Assembly (NCBI GenBank): GCA_003455715.1
Contig: DMQJ01000300.1
Location: 1 to 6,223, forward strand
Length of the DNA stretch: 6,223 bases
Source of the DNA: Acidimicrobiaceae bacterium
GTDB taxonomy: Bacteria > Actinomycetota > Acidimicrobiia > Acidimicrobiales > Ilumatobacteraceae
Direction: 5' to 3'
Numbering within the stretch: the first letter of the stretch is position 1; each line of letters starts with the position of its first letter. The position numbers and the translations under genes were made by a program. This document shows positions 1-6,172 of this stretch, piece by piece. The notes under the pieces are model-generated. The model worked only from the letters and a program-made list of their open reading frames with translations, searched no databases and had not been told where the DNA came from.

Positions 1-765
1 ACCTGCGCTGTTGACCACCCGCAGCACCTCGTGCGGGTGCAGCGTGACGGACGTGCCCGCGGGTGTCACCTCGACCTCGCGCATCTGGCCGTCGCCCGTA
101 CCAACGCGCACGGTGGTGGGCGCTACGGCGGTGAGGCGCACGTCGACCACGGAGGGGCTTTGGTCGGGCTCGACGGGCCACCACAGCGATGCGGTGGGCT
201 GCTTGGTCCACTTCACCCCGTTGTCGTTGCGGAAGGCCCGTTCGTCGGCCCAGAAGCGTTCGTCGTAGCGCACCTCGTAGGTGACGTCGCGCTGGTCGAT
301 GCGTACGGCGCTCACCCCGATGCCCACATCGCGACCATCGGGCAGCCGCCCCGTCGGCGCAGCGTCGATGAGGACCGCATTGACGTCGATGTTGAGCAGC
401 AGTTTCGGGCACACCGCCCCCACGTCGGCCGGTTCGGATGCCGCCAGCAGCGGCGCCAACCAACCTGGGTGCACGATGGCGTCGTTGTTGATGAGCGCCA
501 CGAAGTCGACGCCGTCGAGGTCGCGTAGCGCCAGGTTGCAGCCGCGGGCGAACCCTTCGTTGACATCGCTGACGATGAGTCGCACCTGCGGGTAGCGCTC
601 CTGCAGCGTCCACAGCAGTCCATCGACCGAGGCATTGTCGACGACGACGATGTCGAGCAGGTGCGCGTGGTCGCTGGCCAACAGTGAGTCGAGGCACCGC
701 AACGTGACGGCTCCGCCGTCGAAGTTGACCACGACGACACGCACGGTGATATCGGCCGCTGTCAT
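1..765 (-). CDS. Family 2 (GT-A) glycosyltransferase, N-terminal 255 codons, truncated by window edge
   Basis: The frame is open from ATG at 765 to the window edge, so the C-terminus lies outside. Residues 7-14 (TVRVVVVN) form the first β-strand of a GT-A fold. VVVDNAS (40-46) and NEGFARGCN (69-77) are typical of rhamnosyltransferase/WbbL-like family 2 enzymes that bind NDP-sugars. INND (92-95) stands where the metal-binding DXD motif belongs. From about residue 135 the expected acceptor-side region is replaced by a β-rich stretch rich in V, T and W (GRDVGIGVSAVRID, then FWADER, VKWTK). From memory, many actinobacterial family 2 enzymes carry such an insertion before the conserved GGA...FDE..F.YYED segment, which would lie beyond the left edge. 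The start overlaps the stop of the upstream decarboxylase gene by 4 bp (ATGA), with GGAG (774-771) 5 nt ahead, so the two are probably co-translated. A role in building a surface polysaccharide or glycoconjugate is likely; donor and acceptor cannot be told from sequence. Confidence 0.88.
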   Translation of the reverse strand, partial: MTAADITVRVVVVNFDGGAVTLRCLDSLLASDHAHLLDIVVVDNASVDGLLWTLQERYPQVRLIVSDVNEGFARGCNLALRDLDGVDFVALINNDAIVHPGWLAPLLAASEPADVGAVCPKLLLNIDVNAVLIDAAPTGRLPDGRDVGIGVSAVRIDQRDVTYEVRYDERFWADERAFRNDNGVKWTKQPTASLWWPVEPDQSPSVVDVRLTAVAPTTVRVGTGDGQMREVEVTPAGTSVTLHPHEVLRVVNSAG

Positions 766-1754
766 GCCGGCTCCGTGTGGGCAGGCATGACGGCGAGTTC
801 GGCGGCGAGGTCGCGGATCATGGCCGGGAGACCATCGGCCAGCCCGATGGTGGGTTCCCAGCCGAGAAGGGTGCGAGCAAGGGTGATGTCGGGACGGCGG
901 CGAGCGGGGTCGCCAGTGCGTTCGGTCGGCAACGGAACGGTGACGATGGGACTCGACGAACCGGTGAGTTGCACCACCAGTTCGGCGACCTCGCGCATCG
1001 TCACCTCAGCAGGGTTGCCCAGATTGACGGGACCGGCTGCACCGCTGCGCATCGCGGCGACGATGCCGCGCACTTCGTCGTCGACGAAGCAGAAGCTGCG
1101 CGTCTGGCTGCCGTCGCCGTAGAGGGTGATGGGCGCGCCGCTCAGCGCCTGAGTGATGAAGTTGGTGAGCACCCGGCCGTCGTCGGGCCGCATGCGCGGG
1201 CCGTACGTGTTGAAGATGCGGATGATGACGGTGTCGACACCCCGGTGTCGCCGGTACGCCGACGTGAGCGCCTCGGCGAAGCGCTTGGCTTCGTCGTAAC
1301 AACTGCGCGGGCCGATCGAGTCGACGTTGCCCCAGTACGACTCGGGTTGCGGATGCACCAGCGGATCGCCGTACACCTCGCTGGTGGACGCCAGCAACAG
1401 CCGCGCACCGTGGCGCTCGGCAAGCTGCAGCATGTGCTTGGTGCCGTTGCTGCCGGTCTCGAGGATCTCCAGCGGAATCGTCGCGAAGTCGGCGGGTGAG
1501 GCTGGGCTGGCCAGGTGGTACACCTCGTCGAACGGCCCATCACCGAACAGTGCGGAAAGGTCGTCGTCGCTGAACGGCGTGGCGATGTCGCGCTCGACGA
1601 AAATGAAGCCGGGGTGGGCCAACGCTGCCGTCAGGTTGCTGCGGCGGCCGCTCACCAAGTTGTCGATGCCCACCACGGTATGGCTGTCGGCAAGAAGCGA
1701 GTCGCAGAGGTGCGAGCCGATGAAACCTGCCGCCCCGGCCACCAGCACCCTCAT
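762..1754 (-). CDS. uxs: UDP-glucuronate decarboxylase (UDP-xylose synthase), SDR family
   Basis: This 330-residue protein probably converts UDP-glucuronate to UDP-xylose with tightly bound NAD+, through a 4-keto intermediate. It has the extended-SDR nucleotide-binding motif GAAGFIG (7-13) with D31 for the adenosine ribose. The catalytic set is STSEVYG (123-129, with E126) and YDEAK (Y153, K157); R219 lies in QTRSF. The strings HLASPASP (80-87), LLASTSEVYGDP (120-131), FNTYGPRM (181-188) and GDGSQTRSF (213-221) are near-identical to eukaryotic and bacterial UXS, which separates it from dTDP-glucose dehydratases and GalE. Length is normal for a soluble bacterial UXS. The start is ATG 1754, because the Rossmann motif begins at once and GGAG (1765-1762) lies 7 nt upstream. 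The frame stays open upstream to 2360, but that part is a shadow of ugd. It overlaps ugd and the glycosyltransferase by ATGA on either side, so it sits in the middle of an operon and takes the ugd product as substrate. Confidence 0.93.
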   Translation of the reverse strand: MRVLVAGAAGFIGSHLCDSLLADSHTVVGIDNLVSGRRSNLTAALAHPGFIFVERDIATPFSDDDLSALFGDGPFDEVYHLASPASPADFATIPLEILETGSNGTKHMLQLAERHGARLLLASTSEVYGDPLVHPQPESYWGNVDSIGPRSCYDEAKRFAEALTSAYRRHRGVDTVIIRIFNTYGPRMRPDDGRVLTNFITQALSGAPITLYGDGSQTRSFCFVDDEVRGIVAAMRSGAAGPVNLGNPAEVTMREVAELVVQLTGSSSPIVTVPLPTERTGDPARRRPDITLARTLLGWEPTIGLADGLPAMIRDLAAELAVMPAHTEPA

Positions 1755-3022
1755 CGGCCAACTCCGATCAGCCGGAGACCGACCCGACCGGCTTCGCCCG
1801 GGTCGAGCACGTTGCGGGTGTCGACGACGGCACGGCGCCGCAGCCGAGCGGCCACTCCCCCGAGGTCGGCGCCGATGAACTCGGGCCACTCCGTGAGCAC
1901 CACGAGCACGTCGGCGCCGTCGCATGCGTCGAGCGCCGACGGCACTTGCTCCACGCCGGGCAGCGCCACCGTCGCCTGCGGGTCGTAGGCACGCACGCAT
2001 GCCCCGGCCGCCACCAATGACTCGACGATGGACACGGCGGGCGAATCGCGGACGTCGTCGGTGTTGGCCTTGAAGGCCAGCCCCCACGCCGCGATGGTGG
2101 CGCCGGCCAACTCGCCGCCCAGCGCATCGCGCACCTTGGCCAACATGCGCGCCTGCTGCTCGGCGTTGGAGTCGATAACCCCGCGCAACAGCTTGAAGTC
2201 GTAGCCGCCGCTCTCGGCAATGGCCACCAGTGCACGCGTGTCTTTGGGGAAGCACGAGCCACCCCAACCCGGCCCCGGCCGCAGGAACTCGCTGCCGATG
2301 CGGCGGTCGAGGCCCAGGCCGCGTACGACGTCGATGATGTCGGCGCCCACGGCCTCGCACACTGCTGCGATGGCGTTGACGAAGCTGATCTTGGTGGCGA
2401 GAAAGGCGTTGGCCGCGTACTTGATGGTTTCCGCCGAGGCCGGATCGGTGACCAGCACGGGCGCCTCCACCGACTGGTACAACGCGGCCACTCGCCGACC
2501 GGCCTCCGCCGAGTCGGCACCGATGACCACACGGTCGGGGTGCAGGAAGTCGCTCACCGCCGAACCCTCTCGCAGGAACTCGGGGTTCGACACGACGCTG
2601 ACGTCGTCGCGGTCGATGATGCGCTCGACGATGGCCGCCGAGCCGACAGGCACGGTGGATTTGTTCACCACCACGGCGCCCGGACGGAGCGCGGCCGCGA
2701 TGGAACGGGCGGCGTTCTCCACGTACGACAGGTCGACCGAGCCGTCGTCGGCCTGCGGCGTAGGCACGCAGAGGAACACCAGGTCAGCGTCGGCAGCCGC
2801 CGCGGCGCCACCGAGCACGAACCGCAGTCGGCCCGACGACGTGCCCTCTGCCACCAGTTCGGCCAGCCCGGGCTCGTAGAACGGCACCGAGCCGCCCTGC
2901 AGGGTGTGCACACGATCGGGGTCGATGTCGGCGCACACCACCCGATGACCGAGGTGGGCGAGGCAGGCGCCGGTGGTGAGCCCCACGTAGCCGGTACCGA
3001 CGATGGCGACCGAGGTGCTCAT
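1751..3022 (-). CDS. ugd: UDP-glucose 6-dehydrogenase
   Basis: This 423-residue cytoplasmic enzyme oxidises UDP-glucose to UDP-glucuronate with two NAD+. The N-terminal Rossmann domain has GTGYVG (9-14) and D32. FLCVPTP (83-89), KSTVPVG (121-127) and SNPEFLREG (145-153) follow. The central helix carries K201, N205 and K211 (KYAANAFLATK). The catalytic cysteine is C257 in GGSCFPKD (254-261). The C-terminal UDP-binding domain has GLAFKANTDDVRDSP (314-328). All key residues are present and the length is typical. ATG 3022 is chosen because the Rossmann strand starts four residues later and no in-frame alternative is seen close by. Unlike the two genes downstream, it has no clear GGAG ahead, only a weak GGCGAG. 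It does overlap the stop of a 13-codon mini-ORF as ATGA, so it may rely on translational coupling. Its stop overlaps the uxs start as ATGA, which fits direct hand-over of UDP-glucuronate. UDP-ManNAc dehydrogenase is less likely given these motifs. Confidence 0.95.
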   Translation of the reverse strand: MSTSVAIVGTGYVGLTTGACLAHLGHRVVCADIDPDRVHTLQGGSVPFYEPGLAELVAEGTSSGRLRFVLGGAAAAADADLVFLCVPTPQADDGSVDLSYVENAARSIAAALRPGAVVVNKSTVPVGSAAIVERIIDRDDVSVVSNPEFLREGSAVSDFLHPDRVVIGADSAEAGRRVAALYQSVEAPVLVTDPASAETIKYAANAFLATKISFVNAIAAVCEAVGADIIDVVRGLGLDRRIGSEFLRPGPGWGGSCFPKDTRALVAIAESGGYDFKLLRGVIDSNAEQQARMLAKVRDALGGELAGATIAAWGLAFKANTDDVRDSPAVSIVESLVAAGACVRAYDPQATVALPGVEQVPSALDACDGADVLVVLTEWPEFIGADLGGVAARLRRRAVVDTRNVLDPGEAGRVGLRLIGVGR

Positions 3023-3060
3023 GCGGCTCGCCGCACACTCGTGGAAGCGGCTGAGGACAT
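3019..3060 (-). CDS. Possible 13-codon leader ORF coupled to ugd
   Basis: A short frame runs from ATG 3060 to TGA 3021-3019 and reads MSSAASTSVRRAA. Its TGA overlaps the ugd ATG as ATGA, the same geometry as the two other junctions in this operon. No Shine-Dalgarno sequence precedes it. A TAGCAT hexamer (3074-3069) ends 8 nt before the ATG, so a transcript could begin at or near its first base and be read leaderless, which is common in actinobacteria. The peptide has no recognisable family. The overlap could be chance: this frame is the tail of a long out-of-frame opening that runs back through the upstream gene. Its role, if any, would be to deliver ribosomes to ugd. Confidence 0.3.
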   Translation of the reverse strand: MSSAASTSVRRAA

Positions 3061-3098
3061 GGGCTGCAATGCTAGCGGCGACCCCATCATTGCCTCAG
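3061..3098 (-). promoter_or_regulatory. Candidate promoter for the ugd-uxs-glycosyltransferase operon
   Basis: On the minus strand, TAGCAT (3074-3069) matches the TAnnnT pattern of a -10 element (four of six consensus bases). CTGAGG (3098-3093), a poor -35 match that shares only the TGA core, lies 18 bp upstream. Transcription would start around 3062-3060. It lies in the 112-bp gap between the secreted-protein gene and ugd, and no other hexamer pair there looks better. Read-through from the upstream gene is equally possible, as no convincing terminator separates them. Confidence 0.25.
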
Positions 3099-3134
3099 GT
3101 TTCGTGGCTGCCCCCGATGACCAGTGCCCGGTGA

Positions 3135-5066
3135 TCAGTTGACCCAGCCGACCACCGAGACGTTCACCGACGCCGAACCATGCGCGTTGAAGATGCGAAT
3201 GGAACCGCCGGAACCCACTGGCACCAGCGCCAGATTGGCCACCGACTGGCCGCCCACCCAGTTGAGGTTCGATGCGTTCGGACGCGATGCCCCGTTGGGG
3301 TAGGCGGTGAGGTAACTCTGTTGGGTGCCGCTCTGCGAGGTGATGAGCACCCATACCGCACTCACCCCCGAGCCCGGCACGCCGCCCTGTCCGGTGACCG
3401 TGATGGACCGATCGGCGCCCGCCTGCATGGTGCCCGAGTAGAGCGTGGCCGACGGCACCGCAGTGATGTCGCCACCAGAGCCGTTGGCCGCAGTGAAGTA
3501 GCCAACCGCGTCGAAGATGAGGTCGGCGGCCAGGTAGTGGTTGTACAACGCCCAGCCGTCGTCGTCGCCCACGGCCACCGACACCAGGTTGGGTCGCACC
3601 TGGCCGTTGATCGAGTTGAGCACCGAAGCCACCGGCATTTCGCTGTCGCCGGGCCACAGGGTTTGGAAGCTTCGCCCGGCGCCGTTCACCGAGGTGAGCG
3701 TGCCCACGACTGCCTCGGCCCCCGAGGGGATGCCGTCGCGGCCTGCCACGTCGAGGTCGCGGGTTTCGGTGGAGTCGAAGGGCTGCGTCGGGCCGCCGGT
3801 GCCGAAGCGCGTGTCGAGGAAGCGGGTGGGGTTGATGGTGAGCAAGCGGCTGCCGTCCTGCCCGGGCTGCCCTTGGTCGACCCAACCGAGCACGTCGACG
3901 ACGACGTGTACATCGCCGGACGAGACATTGTCGATGCGTATCCGCCCGCCGACGCCCACCTCAAGCAGCTGCAGCGTTGCTCGCGCTTCGCCCGCATTCC
4001 ACCAGACGGCTGCCGCCTGATTGTTGGCAGCCGGATACGACGATTGGTCGGCGAACACCGACGACCGCGGCGGCTTCGGGAAGAACTTCAGTCTGCCGCT
4101 CGAGGTGCCAAGCGTGACGGTGACGTTCACCAACACGGCGCTCACCCCCACGGCTGGCACCCCGCCGACGCCCGCCACCTTGAACTCGTGATTGAGCCGC
4201 GAACTCATGCGGAACACGGGGTTCGGGTCGCTGTTGCGGCCATCGCCGGGCTTGACGATGCTCGGGATGCCGAGTCCGATTCGGGAGTCGACGATGCGGG
4301 TGGGCTCGAGGGCGTGGAACTCGCCGGTGGCGTCCGGGATGGTGCCGCTCCACTGACACTCGTCGATGCCGAAACACACCATGTCGAGGTCGAGGTGCCA
4401 GGTGGTGGTGCCGCCAAGGGTGACGATGCCCACTGCTTGGCGGTTGGTAGACGTGTCGGTGACGAACGCGATGTAGTCGCCGTTCCACAGCGGCCCGGTC
4501 TGCCACTGGGTGCCGACGTTGTTGGTGGCGCTGAAGGCGTCGAGGGCATAGCCGGTGGAACTCAGCGGCTGGCCGGTGAGTTGGAAGATCTCGACGCGCA
4601 CACGGTTGTTGGGCACGCTGGTGCGGGAAAGCACGTTGCCCGTGAACTGCCCGACGTTCGACGCCCCGAACGCCGGGAACGACAGTGCGCCGACGTTGCG
4701 GGTACCGCCGGCGGGGATCCGTACGGTGACTGCGCCGTGACCGGCGAGCGGGTTCCACTGCTGGCCGTACGGAGCCTGGTAGGCCTCCATGCGCACCTGC
4801 GAGAGGGTGGTGGCGGAATACACCGACACCGGGTTGGGCATGACGGGGTTGTTGTTGTAGAGCGAGTACGGCCACTCGTAGAAGAGGTCGTAGCCGCCAG
4901 CGCTCGACCCGTTGCTGAACACGTAGTCGAAGCCCACCGAGTGACTCTTGTTGGAGGGCAACGACCACGAGATGGTCATGCTGGTGGCGGCCGACGAGGT
5001 GCTGGGCGCGGCGACAACGGCGGTGGTCAACATCACCGTCGCAACAGCAAGCCTGCGGAACAGCAC
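3135..5066 (-). CDS. Secreted protein with three tandem actinobacterial surface modules (GTG start)
   Basis: This 643-residue protein is probably exported; its function is unknown. GTG 5066 is preferred because GAAGGAG (5081-5075) lies 8 nt upstream and the reading then opens directly with a signal peptide (MLFRR, then a hydrophobic stretch to about residue 20). An upstream ATG at 5129 would add 21 residues ahead of the signal and has no such site. Residues 28-249 form an unrecognised β-rich region with the only two cysteines (C231, C237), a possible disulfide. Around 150-228 it loosely resembles a carboxypeptidase-regulatory-like β-sandwich. Three repeats follow (about 250-396, 409-525 and 533-643), each running from a PTRxxDTR-type opening through a VxVAGxxGxP strand to a closing VDVLGWVD-like strand. 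Similar modules are frequent in actinobacterial surface proteins. There is no LPXTG signal, lipobox or C-terminal membrane segment, so it may be released or bound non-covalently. It lies 112 bp upstream of ugd on the same strand and diverges from galE. A structural or glycan-binding surface role is inference. Confidence 0.85.
   Translation of the reverse strand: MLFRRLAVATVMLTTAVVAAPSTSSAATSMTISWSLPSNKSHSVGFDYVFSNGSSAGGYDLFYEWPYSLYNNNPVMPNPVSVYSATTLSQVRMEAYQAPYGQQWNPLAGHGAVTVRIPAGGTRNVGALSFPAFGASNVGQFTGNVLSRTSVPNNRVRVEIFQLTGQPLSSTGYALDAFSATNNVGTQWQTGPLWNGDYIAFVTDTSTNRQAVGIVTLGGTTTWHLDLDMVCFGIDECQWSGTIPDATGEFHALEPTRIVDSRIGLGIPSIVKPGDGRNSDPNPVFRMSSRLNHEFKVAGVGGVPAVGVSAVLVNVTVTLGTSSGRLKFFPKPPRSSVFADQSSYPAANNQAAAVWWNAGEARATLQLLEVGVGGRIRIDNVSSGDVHVVVDVLGWVDQGQPGQDGSRLLTINPTRFLDTRFGTGGPTQPFDSTETRDLDVAGRDGIPSGAEAVVGTLTSVNGAGRSFQTLWPGDSEMPVASVLNSINGQVRPNLVSVAVGDDDGWALYNHYLAADLIFDAVGYFTAANGSGGDITAVPSATLYSGTMQAGADRSITVTGQGGVPGSGVSAVWVLITSQSGTQQSYLTAYPNGASRPNASNLNWVGGQSVANLALVPVGSGGSIRIFNAHGSASVNVSVVGWVN
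3138..4319 (-). repeat. Three degenerate tandem protein modules within the secreted-protein gene
   Basis: The repeats are visible at protein level only. Module 1 (about 4319-3879) opens with EPTRIVDSRIGLG and closes with VVVDVLGWVD. Module 2 (about 3842-3492) opens with NPTRFLDTRFGTGG and closes with LIFDAVGYFT. Module 3 (about 3470-3138) closes with VNVSVVGWVN but has AVPSATLYSGTM where the PTRxLDTR opening should be. Each has a central glycine-rich GxxGxPxxxxxAV stretch. Lengths of about 147, 117 and 111 residues and low identity suggest old duplications. Modules 1 and 2 are joined by a G/Q/D-rich linker (397-408). Confidence 0.7.
4986..5066 (-). other. Sec-type signal peptide of the secreted modular protein
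   Basis: Residues 1-27 show a short basic start (MLFRR), a hydrophobic core (LAVATVMLTTAVVAA, 6-20) and a small-residue region ending in SAA (25-27), so cleavage after A27 is likely. No twin arginine followed by a Tat consensus is seen, because the RR is at positions 4-5 without the flanking S/T and FLK pattern. No cysteine lies near the site, which argues against a lipoprotein. Confidence 0.8.
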
Positions 5067-5074
5067 GAGCAACA

Positions 5075-5081
5075 CTCCTTC
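5075..5081 (-). promoter_or_regulatory. Ribosome binding site deciding the GTG start
   Basis: GAAGGAG on the minus strand lies 8 nt before GTG 5066. It is the strongest Shine-Dalgarno match in the window and it fixes the start of the secreted-protein gene, against the ATG at 5129. Confidence 0.8.
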
Positions 5082-5173
5082 TCCGCCCGTCGGCAGAGTA
5101 TCGGCATCAACCCCCGCCGGCTTGAGCACCCTGGCGCCTCCTACGCCCCTCGATGCCTCCTACACTCCACGAC

Positions 5174-5178
5174 GGAGG
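5174..5178 (+). promoter_or_regulatory. Ribosome binding site of galE
   Basis: GGAGG lies 7 nt before ATG 5186. It chooses that start over the in-frame ATG at 5153, which would add 11 residues before the Rossmann motif and lacks a purine-rich site. Confidence 0.8.
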
Positions 5179-5185
5179 TCGAACG

Positions 5186-6172
5186 ATGTCGGTGCTGGTG
5201 ACGGGTGGAGCGGGATACATCGGGTCGCACACCGTGCGCGCCCTGCGGGCCGAGGGCCGCGACGTGGTGGTGCTCGACTCGCTCGAGCTCGGTCACCGGG
5301 CTGCCGTCATCGACGCTCCATTGGAGGTCGGCGACATCGCCAACCGCCAACTGGTGCGAGACGTGTGCACCCGCTACCAGGTCACCCAGGCAGTCCATTT
5401 CGCCGCCTACAAGAGCGTCGGCGAATCGATGCAGGCACCCGGCAAGTACTGGGCCAACAACGTCGGCTCGTCGGCCGCCCTGTTCGAGACCCTCGCCGAT
5501 TGCGGGGTGCAGGGCGTGGTGTTCAGCAGTTCGTGCTCGGTCTACGGCACACCGGCAGTCGTACCCGTTGCCGAAGACGCCGCCATCCACCCGGAGAGCG
5601 TCTATGCCGAGACCAAGGCGATGGCCGAACGGATGCTGCACTGGTTCGGAGTCACCCATGGGCTGCGTTCGGTGAGCCTTCGCTACTTCAACGCTGCGGG
5701 GGCCAGCGCCGACGCTCGCATCGGCGAAGACTGGTCGTTCTCCATCAACCTCATTCCTGTAGTGATGAAGGCCCTGCTCGGCCACAGTGGCCCGGTGCAG
5801 GTGTTCGGCGACGACTACCCCACACCCGACGGCACCTGTATTCGCGACTACATCCACGTCGACGATCTCGCTGCCGCCCATCTCCGGTCGCTCGACTATC
5901 TCGCAGCGGGGGGCACCACCACCGCCGTCAACGTCGGCACGGGGGTGGGCAGCAGCGTGCTCGACATCATCCGGGCCACCGAACGGGTCACCGGCATGTC
6001 GGTGCCCTACACCGTCGTGGCACGCCGCGCCGGCGACCCGGTGGCGAGCTTCGCCGAGCCACGCCACGCTCGCGAGTTGCTCGGGTGGCAGGCGCACCAC
6101 AGCCTCGACGACATCATCGCCTCGGCGTGGGAGTGGCATCGCACTCACCCCGAAGGCTTCGCTACCGCCTGA
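5186..6172 (+). CDS. galE: UDP-glucose 4-epimerase
   Basis: This 328-residue SDR enzyme interconverts UDP-glucose and UDP-galactose using bound NAD+. It shows GGAGYIG (7-13), D31, HFAAYKSVGES (71-81), FSSSCSVYG (113-121, catalytic S116), YAETK (Y140, K144), LRYFNAAGA (165-173) and the GalE hallmark DGTCIRDYIHVDDLA (215-229). It ends with the GWQ helix and substrate-lid region. Length is normal for a bacterial GalE. S288 appears to stand where E. coli GalE has Tyr299. A small residue there is associated with acceptance of N-acetylated sugars, so UDP-GlcNAc/UDP-GalNAc epimerisation is possible. ATG 5186 is supported by GGAGG 7 nt upstream. The gene stands alone on the plus strand and is divergent from the secreted-protein gene. 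It shares the UDP-glucose pool with ugd, so it probably supplies galactose for the same surface glycans. Confidence 0.95.
   Translation: MSVLVTGGAGYIGSHTVRALRAEGRDVVVLDSLELGHRAAVIDAPLEVGDIANRQLVRDVCTRYQVTQAVHFAAYKSVGESMQAPGKYWANNVGSSAALFETLADCGVQGVVFSSSCSVYGTPAVVPVAEDAAIHPESVYAETKAMAERMLHWFGVTHGLRSVSLRYFNAAGASADARIGEDWSFSINLIPVVMKALLGHSGPVQVFGDDYPTPDGTCIRDYIHVDDLAAAHLRSLDYLAAGGTTTAVNVGTGVGSSVLDIIRATERVTGMSVPYTVVARRAGDPVASFAEPRHARELLGWQAHHSLDDIIASAWEWHRTHPEGFATA

Larger units (their letters stand above)
5067..5185. promoter_or_regulatory. Divergent intergenic region with 9-bp direct repeat
   Basis: These 119 bp separate the start codons of the secreted-protein gene (minus) and galE (plus), so both promoters should lie here. 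GCCTCCTAC occurs at 5136-5144 and again at 5155-5163. The copies start 19 bp apart, close to two helical turns, which suits a dimeric regulator binding one face. Weak -10-like hexamers are TACACT on plus (5161-5166, overlapping the second copy) and GATACT on minus (5102-5097). Neither has a good -35 partner, so the promoters are not mapped with confidence. Confidence 0.4.

Noticed and set aside
1755..2360. Upstream extension of the uxs frame by about 200 residues
   Set aside because: It overlaps ugd completely in another frame, is Arg/Gly/His-rich without motifs, and uxs has its own ATG and GGAG site at 1754-1765.
3118..3137. Imperfect hairpin at the stop of the secreted-protein gene as a terminator
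   Set aside because: On the minus strand TGATCA can pair with TGGTCA (6 bp with one wobble, 8-nt loop), but the stem is short and no T-tract follows.
3061..3885. Minus-strand opening running from 3885 into the gap before ugd
   Set aside because: It is out of frame within the secreted-protein gene and Arg/His/Gly-rich. Only its last 13 codons (from ATG 3060) are considered, as a separate mini-ORF.
3180..5201. Long plus-strand opening antisense to the secreted-protein gene
   Set aside because: A 673-codon frame, but its composition (H, R, V, G, D rich, no motif) is that of a GC-rich antisense shadow. The minus-strand gene has a signal peptide, a ribosome binding site and repeated modules.
5141..6148. 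Long minus-strand opening antisense to galE
   Set aside because: It is a shadow of a clear GalE with all family motifs, and it has no recognisable domain or ribosome binding site.
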